Shown here: positions 1 to 7,498 of the stretch, in pieces | How the letters are laid out: each line of letters begins with the position of its first letter | Numbering within the stretch: position 1 is the first letter of the stretch | Assembly: GCA_949295115.1 (NCBI GenBank) | Contig: CASFJU010000016.1 | Coordinates: forward strand, 1 to 64,000 | Source: an uncultured Phascolarctobacterium sp. | GTDB taxonomy: Bacteria; Bacillota; Negativicutes; Acidaminococcales; Acidaminococcaceae | Length of the DNA stretch: 64,000 nucleotides | Reading direction: 5' to 3' | The notes under the pieces: generated by a model | What the model saw: the letters and a program-made list of their open reading frames with translations, nothing else | What the model was told of the DNA's origin: nothing | Databases searched by the model: none | Program-made: the position numbers and the translations under genes

Positions 1-4
1 AATT

Positions 5-811
5 ATGCATCAATATCTTTTTTATATCGGCGACTTCCCCATCCGCATGTACGGATTGGTTTTATGTATGAGCATCTTTCTGGCGACCGGCGTGGCATAT
101 TTTTTAGCAAAGCAGGACGGACGCTGGCACGAGCATGTGCTTGACATCGGTATTTACGGCGGCTTTGCAGGACTTATAGGCGCGCGCCTGTGGGACGTGT
201 TCTTTTTTGACTGGGATTATTACCAGCACCACCTTTTGGAGATACCCTTTGTGTGGCAGGGCGGCATGGCGGTGCAGGGCGGCATTATCGCAGGTGTGCT
301 GACAGGAATCTGGTACTGCAAGCGGCACAACATTGACTGGGTTGCCTTTGCCGATATTGTAACGCCGTCCATCCTCATCGGGCAGGCGGTAGGGCGCATG
401 GCCAACCTTTTAAACGGCGACGCTTTCGGCACTCCTACCGGCGGCAACTTCGGCATTTTGTACCCAGTCGGCACACTGGCACATAAAACCTACGGTGACC
501 AGCCGCTGTGGCCCGCCGAAGTGTGGGAAGGCCAGCTTGACGTTGTAATCTTTGCGCTGCTGTTAATCTTCCGCGCTTACGGGCATGCACGCGGGCAGGT
601 AATGTGCCTGTACGTCATGCTTTATTCCGCCGTGCGCTTCGGGCTTGAGATGCTGCGCGGCGATTACGTTGAACCCTTCCTGTTCGGTTTAAAATCCGCC
701 CAGGCGACGAGTTTGATTTTCTTTTTGCTGGCGCTTGCCGCATTTATTTACTGCGGCGTTAAGGATAAAAAGGCTGTGCAACCCGCCAAAACAGGCAAGG
801 GCAAAAAATAA
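5..811 (+). CDS. lgt: Prolipoprotein diacylglyceryl transferase
   Basis: Transfers diacylglycerol from phosphatidylglycerol to the lipobox cysteine of prolipoproteins at the inner membrane, the first step of lipoprotein maturation. The 268-residue multi-spanning protein has the Lgt signature GRMANLLNGDAFG (residues 130-142; Arg131 and Asn134 match the essential Arg and Asn of the E. coli enzyme). The position of E. coli His103 in the GG-x3-H-GG loop is Gln91 here, a variation I believe is tolerated outside proteobacteria. The C-terminus is a short Lys-rich tail. The start lies four bases into the window, so its ribosome site cannot be seen and the true start could be upstream. The client lipoproteins in this window include the UgpB-like binding protein and two OmpH-like proteins. 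Confidence 0.95.
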   Translation: MHQYLFYIGDFPIRMYGLVLCMSIFLATGVAYFLAKQDGRWHEHVLDIGIYGGFAGLIGARLWDVFFFDWDYYQHHLLEIPFVWQGGMAVQGGIIAGVLTGIWYCKRHNIDWVAFADIVTPSILIGQAVGRMANLLNGDAFGTPTGGNFGILYPVGTLAHKTYGDQPLWPAEVWEGQLDVVIFALLLIFRAYGHARGQVMCLYVMLYSAVRFGLEMLRGDYVEPFLFGLKSAQATSLIFFLLALAAFIYCGVKDKKAVQPAKTGKGKK

Positions 812-917
812 TAATGAGATTAAACTTATCATAGCCCACAAATATTTTTAATAAAACAGCTTTTTCACAAACTGTTCAAATTCCGTCTATTTGTTTGTCA
901 CAATTTATGTGTATAAT

Positions 918-1030
918 AAAACCATAGCAAGTGAGAACTTGCTAAACCCTTCCCATCAAATTCATCATAAACAGCTTTCCTAGAGAGCGGCGCTTGCATT
1001 AATCCCCTGCAAGCGCTGTTTCTCTTTATT
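918..1030 (+). ncRNA. Candidate small RNA with C-rich loops
   Basis: The stretch after lgt has no ORF but shows the layout of a trans-acting small RNA. A TATAAT box at 912-917 precedes a perfect 6-bp hairpin (AGCAAG/CTTGCT, 926-943), an unpaired stretch containing CCCTTCCC (948-954 region), and a terminator-like stem of 9 bp (990-998 with 1008-1016) whose loop is TTAATCCCC, followed by a T-rich tail. An alternative outer pairing AAACAGC (969-975) with GCTGTTT (1015-1021) extends the stem. C-rich single-stranded motifs that can pair with Shine-Dalgarno sequences are typical of Firmicute sRNAs such as RsaE/RoxS; that this is one is inference. The -35 box is poor (TTGTTT with 15 bp spacing). It could instead be part of a long lgt 3' UTR. 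Confidence 0.4.
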
Positions 1031-1034
1031 ACGC

Positions 1035-1070
1035 AAAAAATCCCCGGCACGCACCGGGGATTTTTGTTTT
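1035..1070 (+). terminator. Rho-independent terminator
   Basis: A 7-bp stem TCCCCGG/CCGGGGA with a 6-base loop, preceded by an A-run and followed by TTTTTGTTTT. It closes the lgt/small-RNA transcription unit and, given the A-run, could also work on the other strand. Confidence 0.8.
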
Positions 1071-1129
1071 ATAATCCGTCAATGTAATTTATAATATAAC
1101 TAACAACAATTTATAAAGGCGGTGAAGTT

Positions 1130-1957
1130 ATGCCTGTCAATAAAATCCTGCAAAAAGTAACCGATGAATTAAAGCAGCTGCCTTTTGTCAAAGCTGTCGT
1201 ACTCGGCGGCTCGCGTGCTACCGGTACGGCAACCGGCACTTCCGACATCGACATCGGCATTTATTATGACGGTATTGATTATAACGCACTTAATAACGCT
1301 GCCAAACGCCTGGATGATGAACACCGCAGCAGCCTTATCTGCCATGAAGGCGAATGGGGGCAATGGGTTAACTGCGGAGGCTGGCTGATAATCGACGGCG
1401 TACACGTTGATTTAATTATGCGCAACTACCAAAAAGTTAAAAACATCGTCCAAAGTTCCGAAAGCGGCAGTTTTTCGTTAAACTATCAAACCGGTCACCC
1501 TCATGCCTTTTTAGATATTATGTACCGCGGTGAACTTGCCTCCTGCCGGATACTTTACACGGCAGACAGCGACTTTGTTAAAACAAAACAGCAGGCAGAA
1601 CAATATCCGCCTGCTTTGCAAAAAACTTTGATGGATTTCTTTTTATTTGAAGCCGGATTTTCCTGTATGCTTGCAGAAAAATCTTTAACCAGCGGCGATG
1701 TTTATTATCTGGCAGGGCAGATATTCCGCTCTGTTTCCGCACTCAATCAGGTGTTGTTTGCTCTTAATAAAAAATGGTGCCTTAACGAAAAGAAAGCTGT
1801 TTTCCGCATCGCTTCTTTTAAAATTGCACCGGCGGATTATACGGCACGCATTAACGAAATTTTTACCAATATTGCAGTAAATCCTCATATTGCAACGGCA
1901 ATATTAAAAAAGCTGTGTGATGAAACCACAGCGTTATGCACAAAAATAAATCCATAA
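1130..1957 (+). CDS. Nucleotidyltransferase-domain protein
   Basis: A 275-residue soluble protein with an N-terminal DNA polymerase beta-like nucleotidyltransferase fold: the motif GGSRATG (residues 26-32) is followed by SDIDIG, whose Asp39 and Asp41 would bind the metal. The remaining ~200 residues resemble the helical partner domain seen in DUF4037-type nucleotidyltransferases. The substrate is unknown; related proteins modify small molecules or tRNA/protein partners, and some act as minimal antitoxins, but no HEPN toxin gene lies next to it. The ATG follows GGCGGTGA at a good distance. It is a single-gene unit between terminators. Confidence 0.75.
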   Translation: MPVNKILQKVTDELKQLPFVKAVVLGGSRATGTATGTSDIDIGIYYDGIDYNALNNAAKRLDDEHRSSLICHEGEWGQWVNCGGWLIIDGVHVDLIMRNYQKVKNIVQSSESGSFSLNYQTGHPHAFLDIMYRGELASCRILYTADSDFVKTKQQAEQYPPALQKTLMDFFLFEAGFSCMLAEKSLTSGDVYYLAGQIFRSVSALNQVLFALNKKWCLNEKKAVFRIASFKIAPADYTARINEIFTNIAVNPHIATAILKKLCDETTALCTKINP

Positions 1958-1961
1958 AATC

Positions 1962-1990
1962 AAAAACCTGCGTATAAAACGCAGGTTTTT
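1962..1990. terminator. Bidirectional terminator
   Basis: An 11-bp perfect stem AAAAACCTGCG/CGCAGGTTTTT with a 7-base loop lies between two convergent genes; A-run and T-run on either side let it serve both strands. Confidence 0.85.
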
Positions 1991-1993
1991 ATT

Positions 1994-2371
1994 TTACCTG
2001 TATCGCTGCATCGGGCGCAAAATCTCCGCCTGCAAGCCTTTGTCATTTTTAACCATTACGTTTACCGCCCAGATGCCGCGCCCCGCGTCGTCCTTCATGC
2101 GCGCAGCCTGCACCAGCGGCCTGCCGTTAAATTTAAACAGTTCTTCCAGTTCCAGCAGCAGCACAAAATCCGCACGCTTCCACGCCGTCATCAGCGCTTC
2201 GTCAAACAGCACGGTTGCCATAACAATTTCTTCCATGCACCAGCATTCAATTTTGTATGGCCTGCCGTCGCTGAAAGCTCCTTTGGCAAAGCCTAAATCA
2301 AGCACGCCGTCGTCTCCGGGCTCATGCGCCGATACAATATAACCGCTGCGGTCGGGTTCGATATATTTCAT
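1994..2371 (-). CDS. Conserved hypothetical protein, partner of the YafY-type regulator
   Basis: About 125 residues, acidic, no signal peptide or membrane segment, two close cysteines in an ECWCMEE motif. I do not recognise the family. It lies 18 bases after the regulator gene on the same strand, so the two are almost certainly co-transcribed and perhaps functionally linked. The start is ambiguous: a GTG at 2383 is nearly fused to the GGAGAG ribosome site, whereas the ATG at 2371 is rather far from it. Confidence 0.6.
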   Translation of the reverse strand: MKYIEPDRSGYIVSAHEPGDDGVLDLGFAKGAFSDGRPYKIECWCMEEIVMATVLFDEALMTAWKRADFVLLLELEELFKFNGRPLVQAARMKDDAGRGIWAVNVMVKNDKGLQAEILRPMQRYR

Positions 2372-2389
2372 TAAAAGTTTCACTCTCCG

Positions 2390-3091
2390 TTATTTATATT
2401 GGCTGATGATTTTTTTGCAGTATTTAACAAATTCCTTGCGGTGAGCGGCAGGTTCCATAAGTTTTACGCCGCTGCCCCATTTGATAAGCTGCATGTAAAA
2501 GGCTTCATCGCAAACGGTCTGGCCGCCGATGGTGACATTGCTGCCTTTTTCTTTTACAATCTTCGCCGACGCGCCCAGATATGCCATAACCGCGTCTTTA
2601 AGCTCTGCCGCACATTTCAGTTCCACAGCTTCAGCAGCTTCCGTATTTACCGGCTCTGCCTGCTGCGCTTCTGCCGCTGCGGCTTTGGTTGTTTTGTCTG
2701 CCCGTTTTGGTTTTGCCGCCGCCAGTTCTGCCTTAACGGCTTCTGCGTCGTACTTGCTTAACAGCGAACACAATGCTTCAATAATGCCGTTTGCACCGGC
2801 AGTACCGGTTTCTTTTAACGCCTTGCCTGCCTTAACAACGTCCTGCGGTTTCAGCACGCGGCTGACAAGTTTATAGCTGTTGGCGCGCTCGCGGACAGTT
2901 TCAATATCAAGCCCCATGCCGCGCAGCACTTCCACATCGTCATACAGGCTTTTGCGCTCGGCGGCTATGCCAACCGCTGCCAGTTTTTCCACAAGCTCGG
3001 CAATGGTAATGCCGTGCGCAGCATCGGTTTCTTCCATTAAAAATTTTTGTAAATATAGTAATTTTGCTTTCTGGTTGCTCTGTTTTGCCAT
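2390..3091 (-). CDS. YafY/DeoR-type HTH regulator with WYL C-terminal extension but no WYL core
   Basis: A 233-residue protein with an N-terminal winged helix-turn-helix (residues ~5-70, HTH_11 type: LYLQKFL, GITIAELVEKL, SLYDDVEVLRGMG). The C-terminus (FYMQLIKWGSGVKLMEP followed by HRKEF) matches the end of WYL-domain regulators (the WCX region). Between them the WYL sensor fold is replaced by an Ala/Lys/Glu-rich linker (~residues 125-170). The start is set at the ATG preceded by GGCAGGTG, seven codons inside the longest frame. Such proteins usually repress or activate neighbouring genes in response to nucleic acid or small ligands; the target here is not evident. It leads a two-gene unit with the hypothetical gene downstream. 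Confidence 0.75.
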   Translation of the reverse strand: MAKQSNQKAKLLYLQKFLMEETDAAHGITIAELVEKLAAVGIAAERKSLYDDVEVLRGMGLDIETVRERANSYKLVSRVLKPQDVVKAGKALKETGTAGANGIIEALCSLLSKYDAEAVKAELAAAKPKRADKTTKAAAAEAQQAEPVNTEAAEAVELKCAAELKDAVMAYLGASAKIVKEKGSNVTIGGQTVCDEAFYMQLIKWGSGVKLMEPAAHRKEFVKYCKKIISQYK

Positions 3092-3210
3092 GTTCAGCAC
3101 CTGCCAATGCAATGTAATATATTTATTCTATTTAACAAAAGTTTGATATTACCTGCAAAGAGGAGAAAATTTTACGTTGGTTTTTGTTTTTTCTGTTTTT
3201 ACTTTTCGGC

Positions 3211-3750
3211 TTTGCAGTTACGATAGTATTTTTTATTTTTACTCTTTTACTCATGTTCATTCTTTGTAACCAAAGAACGAACCAAGAAAGTTCCGCGGCT
3301 AGGCGGATTTTCCCGCTTCGCCGCTATCGCGGCTCGCTACGCAACTATTAGCATAACAACTACAAAAATACGAAATTCGCTTCGCTCAGGTTCGATTTTT
3401 GCAGTTGTTCTTTAATAAATGTTGCTAAAATCCGACTTTATTACTTATTACCAAAAGATTAGCGCACATCGTAGGATAGAAGGTTGCTGAAAGTTTGGTA
3501 ACATTGCTGCCAAAATAAAAAAGTAGCTAAAGTGCGAATTTGGGCGGAGCGCGACTTTCAAAAAATAGGCGAAACTTTCACTAACAAGGCACTTGCAGCT
3601 TTTGCCGGAGGATGTTTGAGCGAAGCGAGTTTCTGATTCTGAGCCGTTAAGTTTTTTGAGGAGCGAAGGCTTTTTGGTTACTTTTTAGCCCATAAAAAGT
3701 AACATGAATGAACGATAAAGAAAATTTAGAAGTAATATCGTAACTGCAAA
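3211..3750. repeat. MITE-like non-coding element with 15-bp inverted ends
   Basis: A gene-free stretch of about 700 bases holds an element bounded by perfect 15-bp inverted repeats, TTTGCAGTTACGATA (3211-3225) and its complement (3736-3750). Inside are hairpins at TTCTTTG/CAAAGAA (about 3260-3277) and GTTACTTTTT/AAAAAGTAAC (about 3677-3703), and complementary CGCTTCGCTC and GAGCGAAGCG tracts. The 3551-3632 part recurs with one mismatch at 35071-35152, and the right end recurs at 35222-35263. There is no ORF with a ribosome site, so it must be moved or spread by something elsewhere. The 120 bases between the regulator start and the element hold an AGGAGA-like tract and ACGTTGG at 3174-3180, nothing more. 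Confidence 0.7.
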
Positions 3751-3773
3751 GGCGTAACCTAAAAAATAAAATA

Positions 3774-3803
3774 AAAGCCCATCCTTACGGATGAGCTTTT
3801 TAT
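3774..3803 (-). terminator. Terminator of the symporter gene
   Basis: Read on the minus strand, stem AAGCTCATCC/GGATGGGCTT with a 4-base loop followed by TTATTTTATTTT, immediately after the symporter stop codon. Confidence 0.85.
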
Positions 3804-3804
3804 T

Positions 3805-5187
3805 TTATTTCGCCCCGGGCTTAACCACTGCCACCAGCGCATACGCCGCTATGCACACCAGCCATTCCATATATATAATGTTCGGCACAATGCGCACTGC
3901 CGGTACAAGCTGCCACAAAATCAACATTACAAAACCGGCCAGCAGCGTCCAGAAGCCTGCTTCCTTACAGCTGTATTTAGGGAAGAACAGCGCCACGATA
4001 ACGATAACGCTGAACGCCGCCGTCAGGCTCAGGCCTATCATAATCGTACCCAAAATGCTGGATACCGTCATCGCCAGTCCCAAAGTCATAATGCCGCTGA
4101 CCATTACGCACAGGCGCGTCATTAAAATCTGCTTGGCGCCGTCAGCCGCAGGGTTGATAAAGCGTTTGTAAATATCGTTGCTGAACAGCGTTCCCGCCGA
4201 TAACAACAGGTTGCACGCGGTGGAAACGTCCGCTGCCCACAAAGCCGCCAGCGTTACGCCGGCAAGTAACGGCTGCAAACTTACAATAACTTCCGGCAGT
4301 GCCAAAGCAGCCTGCGCGTCCGGATACATCGCCTTGGCGCAGATGCCCAGAAACGCCGCCAGCACGCCGACCGGCAGCATAATAATGCCGCCCCATACAA
4401 AGCCTTTTTTAGCCGTTGCCGCATCCTTAGCGCCCAGCGAAATCTGCAAAATGCTCTGCAAGGACAGGTTTACCGTAACAAGCGTTACCACCCAGCTGGT
4501 AATCGTCATCATGCCGACGCCTTCGGTAAAGCTGAACCACGGCACGCCCGCAGGCAGCGACGCAGCCAGCCCTTCCATCCCGCCGACGCGGTAAAACTGC
4601 ACCACGGTGGCGATTAAAATACCTACATATATAAGCACAATGTTAAGCACGTTGGACAACGACGCCGACCACATGCCGCCGATAAAGGTAATGCCGATAA
4701 ACACAATAGCGCTTACAACCATGCCGGTCTGAAAGTCGAACACGTCCGGCATAATGGCGTGCAGAATGCTGCCGCCCGCAATGTATTGCAGCGAGATGAT
4801 GACAAGCTGAATAACAATCTGGCAGAACACGCCCAGCACAACAGCCTTCATGTCGTGGTGGCGTTCAATCAGTTCGGAAATCGTGGTGATGTTCTGCTCG
4901 CGGTATTTTTTAGCCATAAACAAGCCCATCACAATCGCGCCCAGCGCCCAGGCAATAGTGTACCAACCGGCAGAAAGCCCTACGCGGAAAGCATGTTCCG
5001 ACACGCCGATGGTGGACGCGCCGCCAACCGCAAGGCCGATAATGGTAACGGCAATCAGCGGCGTTGAAAGTTTGCGCCCTGCCAGCGCGTAGTTTTCTGC
5101 TTCGCCTTCGCTGCGCTTTTTAGCGTACCAGCTGATGGCAAACAGTGCCACAATGTACAATATTAAAATTGCTAACGAAATTGACAT
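3805..5187 (-). CDS. Sodium:solute symporter family protein
   Basis: A 460-residue polytopic membrane protein of the SSS (LeuT-fold) family, expected to import a small solute with Na+. The first helix is followed by KKRSEGEAENYALAGRKL, the loop typical of the family, then glycine-rich helix 2 (GLAVGGASTIG) and the conserved GWYTIAWALGAI and GGMWSASLSN segments. About 13 hydrophobic helices can be counted, as expected. The substrate cannot be read from sequence; relatives carry proline, pantothenate, sugars or carboxylates. The ATG follows AGGGGAGGA. It is monocistronic, with its own promoter and terminator. Confidence 0.85.
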   Translation of the reverse strand: MSISLAILILYIVALFAISWYAKKRSEGEAENYALAGRKLSTPLIAVTIIGLAVGGASTIGVSEHAFRVGLSAGWYTIAWALGAIVMGLFMAKKYREQNITTISELIERHHDMKAVVLGVFCQIVIQLVIISLQYIAGGSILHAIMPDVFDFQTGMVVSAIVFIGITFIGGMWSASLSNVLNIVLIYVGILIATVVQFYRVGGMEGLAASLPAGVPWFSFTEGVGMMTITSWVVTLVTVNLSLQSILQISLGAKDAATAKKGFVWGGIIMLPVGVLAAFLGICAKAMYPDAQAALALPEVIVSLQPLLAGVTLAALWAADVSTACNLLLSAGTLFSNDIYKRFINPAADGAKQILMTRLCVMVSGIMTLGLAMTVSSILGTIMIGLSLTAAFSVIVIVALFFPKYSCKEAGFWTLLAGFVMLILWQLVPAVRIVPNIIYMEWLVCIAAYALVAVVKPGAK

Positions 5188-5236
5188 AAAATCCTCCCCT
5201 TATTTGGCAGCTTCCCAAAATTTCAGTAACGGTTTT

Positions 5237-5265
5237 ATTTTATGCAAACACGCCGCCAAAGTCAA
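5237..5265 (-). promoter_or_regulatory. Sigma-70 promoter of the symporter gene
   Basis: On the minus strand TTGACT and TAAAAT are separated by exactly 17 bp, about 50 bases upstream of the symporter start. Confidence 0.7.
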
Positions 5266-5409
5266 TAGAACTCTGTATAATCTGCGTAAAAAGCTGCATA
5301 AAAATGCCAAAATGTTTATAAAAGCGTTACATTAAAAACAAATTGCGTCTTTTGCCGCGCCCCGCCTTGGCGGGATAAAAAAATTTTTGAAAAAATTTTA
5401 AAAATAGTG

Positions 5410-5438
5410 TTGACATGAGCGCCAATAACCAGTATAAT
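5410..5438 (+). promoter_or_regulatory. Consensus promoter of tRNA-Arg
   Basis: Perfect TTGACA and TATAAT boxes with a 17-bp spacer, 32 bases before the mature tRNA; the strongest promoter by consensus in the window. Confidence 0.9.
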
Positions 5439-5470
5439 ATCATTTGTCAGCAGCGAGAGCGCTGAAACGT

Positions 5471-5547
5471 GACTCCGTAGCTCAGCTGGATAGAGCGTTT
5501 GACTACGAATCAAAAGGTCGCAGGTTCGAATCCTGCCGGGGCCACCA
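5471..5547 (+). tRNA. tRNA-Arg(ACG), CCA encoded
   Basis: Cloverleaf of 77 bases: D arm GCTC-AGCTGGATA-GAGC, anticodon stem-loop TTTGA-CTACGAA-TCAAA with anticodon ACG (read as ICG after deamination, serving CGU/CGC/CGA), T arm GCAGG-TTCGAAT-CCTGC, and a templated CCA. The acceptor stem GACTCCG/CGGGGCC has an A-C mismatch at pair 2-71 and a T-G wobble at 4-69. Confidence 0.93.
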
Positions 5548-5559
5548 ATTTAAAAAATG

Positions 5560-5588
5560 ACACCGCAGCAATGCGGTGTTTTTTATTC
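5560..5588 (+). terminator. Terminator of tRNA-Arg
   Basis: 8-bp stem ACACCGCA/TGCGGTGT, loop GCAA, then a T-run. Confidence 0.9.
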
Positions 5589-5600
5589 TCAAAATAAGGT

Positions 5601-5636
5601 AAAAAAAGAGATGGCATTGCCATCTCTTTTTTATTA
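5601..5636 (-). terminator. Terminator of the lipoprotein gene
   Basis: Symmetric hairpin AAAAGAGATGG/CCATCTCTTTT just past the lipoprotein stop codon, with runs of A and T on both sides. Confidence 0.85.
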
Positions 5637-5639
5637 TAA

Positions 5640-6194
5640 TCATTCTTTTTCATATATGGTTAAATTGCCGTTCAAATCAAATTCAGCATTATATTTTTCA
5701 CGTGTGCCTTCAACACCCCAGCTTGCATACATGCCGTCAGGTCCTAAAATATAAACCAGCATGTCTTCAACTTTGCCGCCTTCAACATCTTTGGCTTTTG
5801 CTTCTAACTGTTTGTACATATCCGGTACTTTAGCAAAATTAATGCTGTTCATCGGCGTTACATTGTCTTCCATACGCCCGTCGCCGCTAAGCTGTACAGG
5901 GTCAGGACCCTGCCATTTGCCATTACTATAAGCGTAATGGTCAACATCTTCCGTGCCCGGTTTAACAATATAAATTTCAATCATGTCACCGGCGCCTTCC
6001 TGTTCAGGATGCGTTAAAGGAATGTCCTGAAAAACCATTAAATCATGGCCTTTTAAGCCGTCTTTGTTTTTCAGCTCATCCATAATGCGAACAAGCTCGC
6101 CCTCATCCTTAAACATATTTTTGCTGCTGCCGCCACCACAGCCAACAGCAACCAGCATTACCAAAGCCATTACCAGAACCAACAGTTTTTTCAT
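5640..6194 (-). CDS. Putative lipoprotein of unknown function
   Basis: 184 residues with a clear lipoprotein signal: MKK, a hydrophobic stretch, and lipobox VAVGC with Cys19, followed by Gly and Ser residues. The mature part is hydrophilic and acidic, with no motif I recognise. Lgt at the left edge of the window would modify it. ATG preceded by AAGGAGGCG. It stands alone between a terminator and the UPF0016 gene. Confidence 0.75.
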   Translation of the reverse strand: MKKLLVLVMALVMLVAVGCGGGSSKNMFKDEGELVRIMDELKNKDGLKGHDLMVFQDIPLTHPEQEGAGDMIEIYIVKPGTEDVDHYAYSNGKWQGPDPVQLSGDGRMEDNVTPMNSINFAKVPDMYKQLEAKAKDVEGGKVEDMLVYILGPDGMYASWGVEGTREKYNAEFDLNGNLTIYEKE

Positions 6195-6292
6195 AAAACC
6201 GCCTCCTTGAAATATATTGCTATTATATTTTAATTATAAACCACACTCAAATAAAAAACAATTATCGTTTATAATTCTTTTGGCGTTAATAA

Positions 6293-6320
6293 AAAAATCC
6301 CGGCGTAAACCGGGATTTTT
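6293..6320 (-). terminator. Terminator of the UPF0016 gene
   Basis: Stem AAAAATCCCGG/CCGGGATTTTT with a 6-base loop just past the stop codon on the minus strand. Confidence 0.85.
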
Positions 6321-6339
6321 GTTTTATATATTATTGTTA

Positions 6340-6918
6340 TTATCGGCCCATGAGGCTGCCGCCGGTGTACCAGTCGTAAATGCCGATAAGTCCGAACAGA
6401 ATAAATACGGTCGCCGCGCCCCATTTAACCGCGCGCTCCGGAATACGTTTGCCAAGCACGTTGCCGACAACAACGCCGAATCCGTCGGCAATCATCATGC
6501 CGGTGGTCGTGCCCATCCATACGGGGATAAGACTGTTGAACTGCGCCGCCAGCGCCACGGTTGCCAGCTGCGTTTTATCGCCCATCTCCGCAATAAAGAA
6601 GGCAACGGCAACGGTCCAGAACGGGCTCATGCCGCGGTCCTTGTCCTCGCCTTCCAGCTTATCGCCGCGGATGGTCCACAAGCCGAAAATAATAAACGAA
6701 ATCGAAGCCGCCAATTGAATGGTGCTCATCGACACAAATTCGGTTAAATAAGAGCCTACCGCCACCGCAAAAAGATGGTTGAAAACAGTTGCCGCAAAAA
6801 CGCCAGCCATAACCGTCTTCCAGTTATATTTGGTGGCAAAGGCCATTGCCAGAAGCTGGGTCTTGTCACCCATCTCGGCCAGAACTACAAAAATACATGC
6901 TGTCATAAACGCTGTCAT
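6340..6918 (-). CDS. UPF0016/GDT1 (TMEM165) family manganese exporter
   Basis: 192 residues in two homologous halves of three helices, each carrying the cation-binding motif E-x-G-D-K-T: EMGDKTQ near residue 15 and again near residue 111. The family (bacterial MneA/Mnx type, human TMEM165) exports Mn2+ or exchanges Ca2+/Mn2+ for H+. A yybP-ykoY manganese riboswitch lies in its leader, which supports Mn2+ efflux as its job. The start chosen is the ATG nine bases after GGAGG; the in-frame GTG at 6927 overlaps the ribosome site and is unlikely. It is divergent from a P-type ATPase gene behind a second such riboswitch. Confidence 0.9.
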   Translation of the reverse strand: MTAFMTACIFVVLAEMGDKTQLLAMAFATKYNWKTVMAGVFAATVFNHLFAVAVGSYLTEFVSMSTIQLAASISFIIFGLWTIRGDKLEGEDKDRGMSPFWTVAVAFFIAEMGDKTQLATVALAAQFNSLIPVWMGTTTGMMIADGFGVVVGNVLGKRIPERAVKWGAATVFILFGLIGIYDWYTGGSLMGR

Positions 6919-7012
6919 AAAAAACACCCTCCTGAATTTTACAATAATAATAAATCAGCGCTATGGCGTATCTGCCCGTGTACCACATCCCTCGTCCAGT
7001 GTATTTATAAAA

Positions 7013-7165
7013 TAAAAAAACGAGACGCCTTAGCACAAAAGAAATACAAAGCCTGTACATCTTCTGTGCTAAAGGTCTCGTTTTTAGCTGTTATGCTAAA
7101 GAATAAGCCAAACCGCAAGCGGCTAGTATGTTGACTTATTGCCGGGAACTACTCCCCTTTAGTTA
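7013..7165 (-). promoter_or_regulatory. yybP-ykoY manganese riboswitch with terminator platform
   Basis: On the minus strand the aptamer (about 7162 down to 7096) begins with P1 CTAAAG, contains the family's hallmark loops GGGGAGTAG and GTCAACATAC, and closes with CTTTAG. It is followed by a long terminator whose arms, ACGAGACCTTTAGCACAG (to 7080) and its near complement (from 7021), precede seven U. The 3' P1 sequence and the terminator share CTTTAG motifs, which offers mutually exclusive pairing. Known members bind Mn2+ and turn expression on; here the gene served is the UPF0016 exporter. Confidence 0.9.
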
Positions 7166-7186
7166 CATTATTGAGTTAATGTAAAG

Positions 7187-7215
7187 ATTTTAACAAAAGC
7201 GCAAAAACGTGTCAA
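7187..7215 (-). promoter_or_regulatory. Promoter of the UPF0016 riboswitch leader
   Basis: TTGACA and TAAAAT with a 17-bp spacer on the minus strand, starting transcription just upstream of the aptamer. Confidence 0.8.
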
Positions 7216-7277
7216 GTAAAATTTTAAAAATTTTTGCGCGCACCGCTGACAAAAGTCCGCGTGTATACAGAATTTCA

Positions 7278-7306
7278 TTGATATTTTACATAAAAAATGT
7301 TATACT
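7278..7306 (+). promoter_or_regulatory. Promoter of the P-type ATPase leader
   Basis: TTGATA and TATACT with a 17-bp spacer; transcription would begin about 17 bases before the second aptamer. Confidence 0.75.
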
Positions 7307-7329
7307 TTTCATAAGTTATATTATAGCAG

Positions 7330-7448
7330 TATGACTTAATGATGAGGGAGTAGTTACCGCTTACAAAAGCGGGGCATCTCAACAAGCACGGCTGATTAAA
7401 ATCACCTGATTTGCCTTAATTAACGAGACTCATGCAGGCCAAGTCATA
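7330..7448 (+). promoter_or_regulatory. Second yybP-ykoY riboswitch, for the P-type ATPase
   Basis: P1 is TATGACTT (7330-7337) with AAGTCATA (7441-7448). The first hallmark loop GGGAGTAGTT follows P1, and a degenerate form of the second (CTCAACAAGCACGG) follows the hairpin CCGC/GCGG. No strong terminator with a U-run lies between the aptamer and the ribosome site at 7484-7490, so control may act on translation or through a weaker structure. P-type ATPases under this riboswitch are known in lactic acid bacteria (Mn2+ detoxification). Confidence 0.8.
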
Positions 7449-7498
7449 AAGCTATGAGCTTGCGCAGATGTTCAAAAAAATTAAGGGAGGCAACATCA

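Noticed and set aside
3092-3804. Possible CRISPR array or small ORFs in the gene-free stretch
   Set aside because: Repeats are inverted and dispersed, not regularly spaced; frames are short without ribosome sites.
5353-5400. CCCGCC/GGCGGG hairpin as a terminator
   Set aside because: Followed by an A-run rather than a T-run on the plus strand and too far from any gene end.
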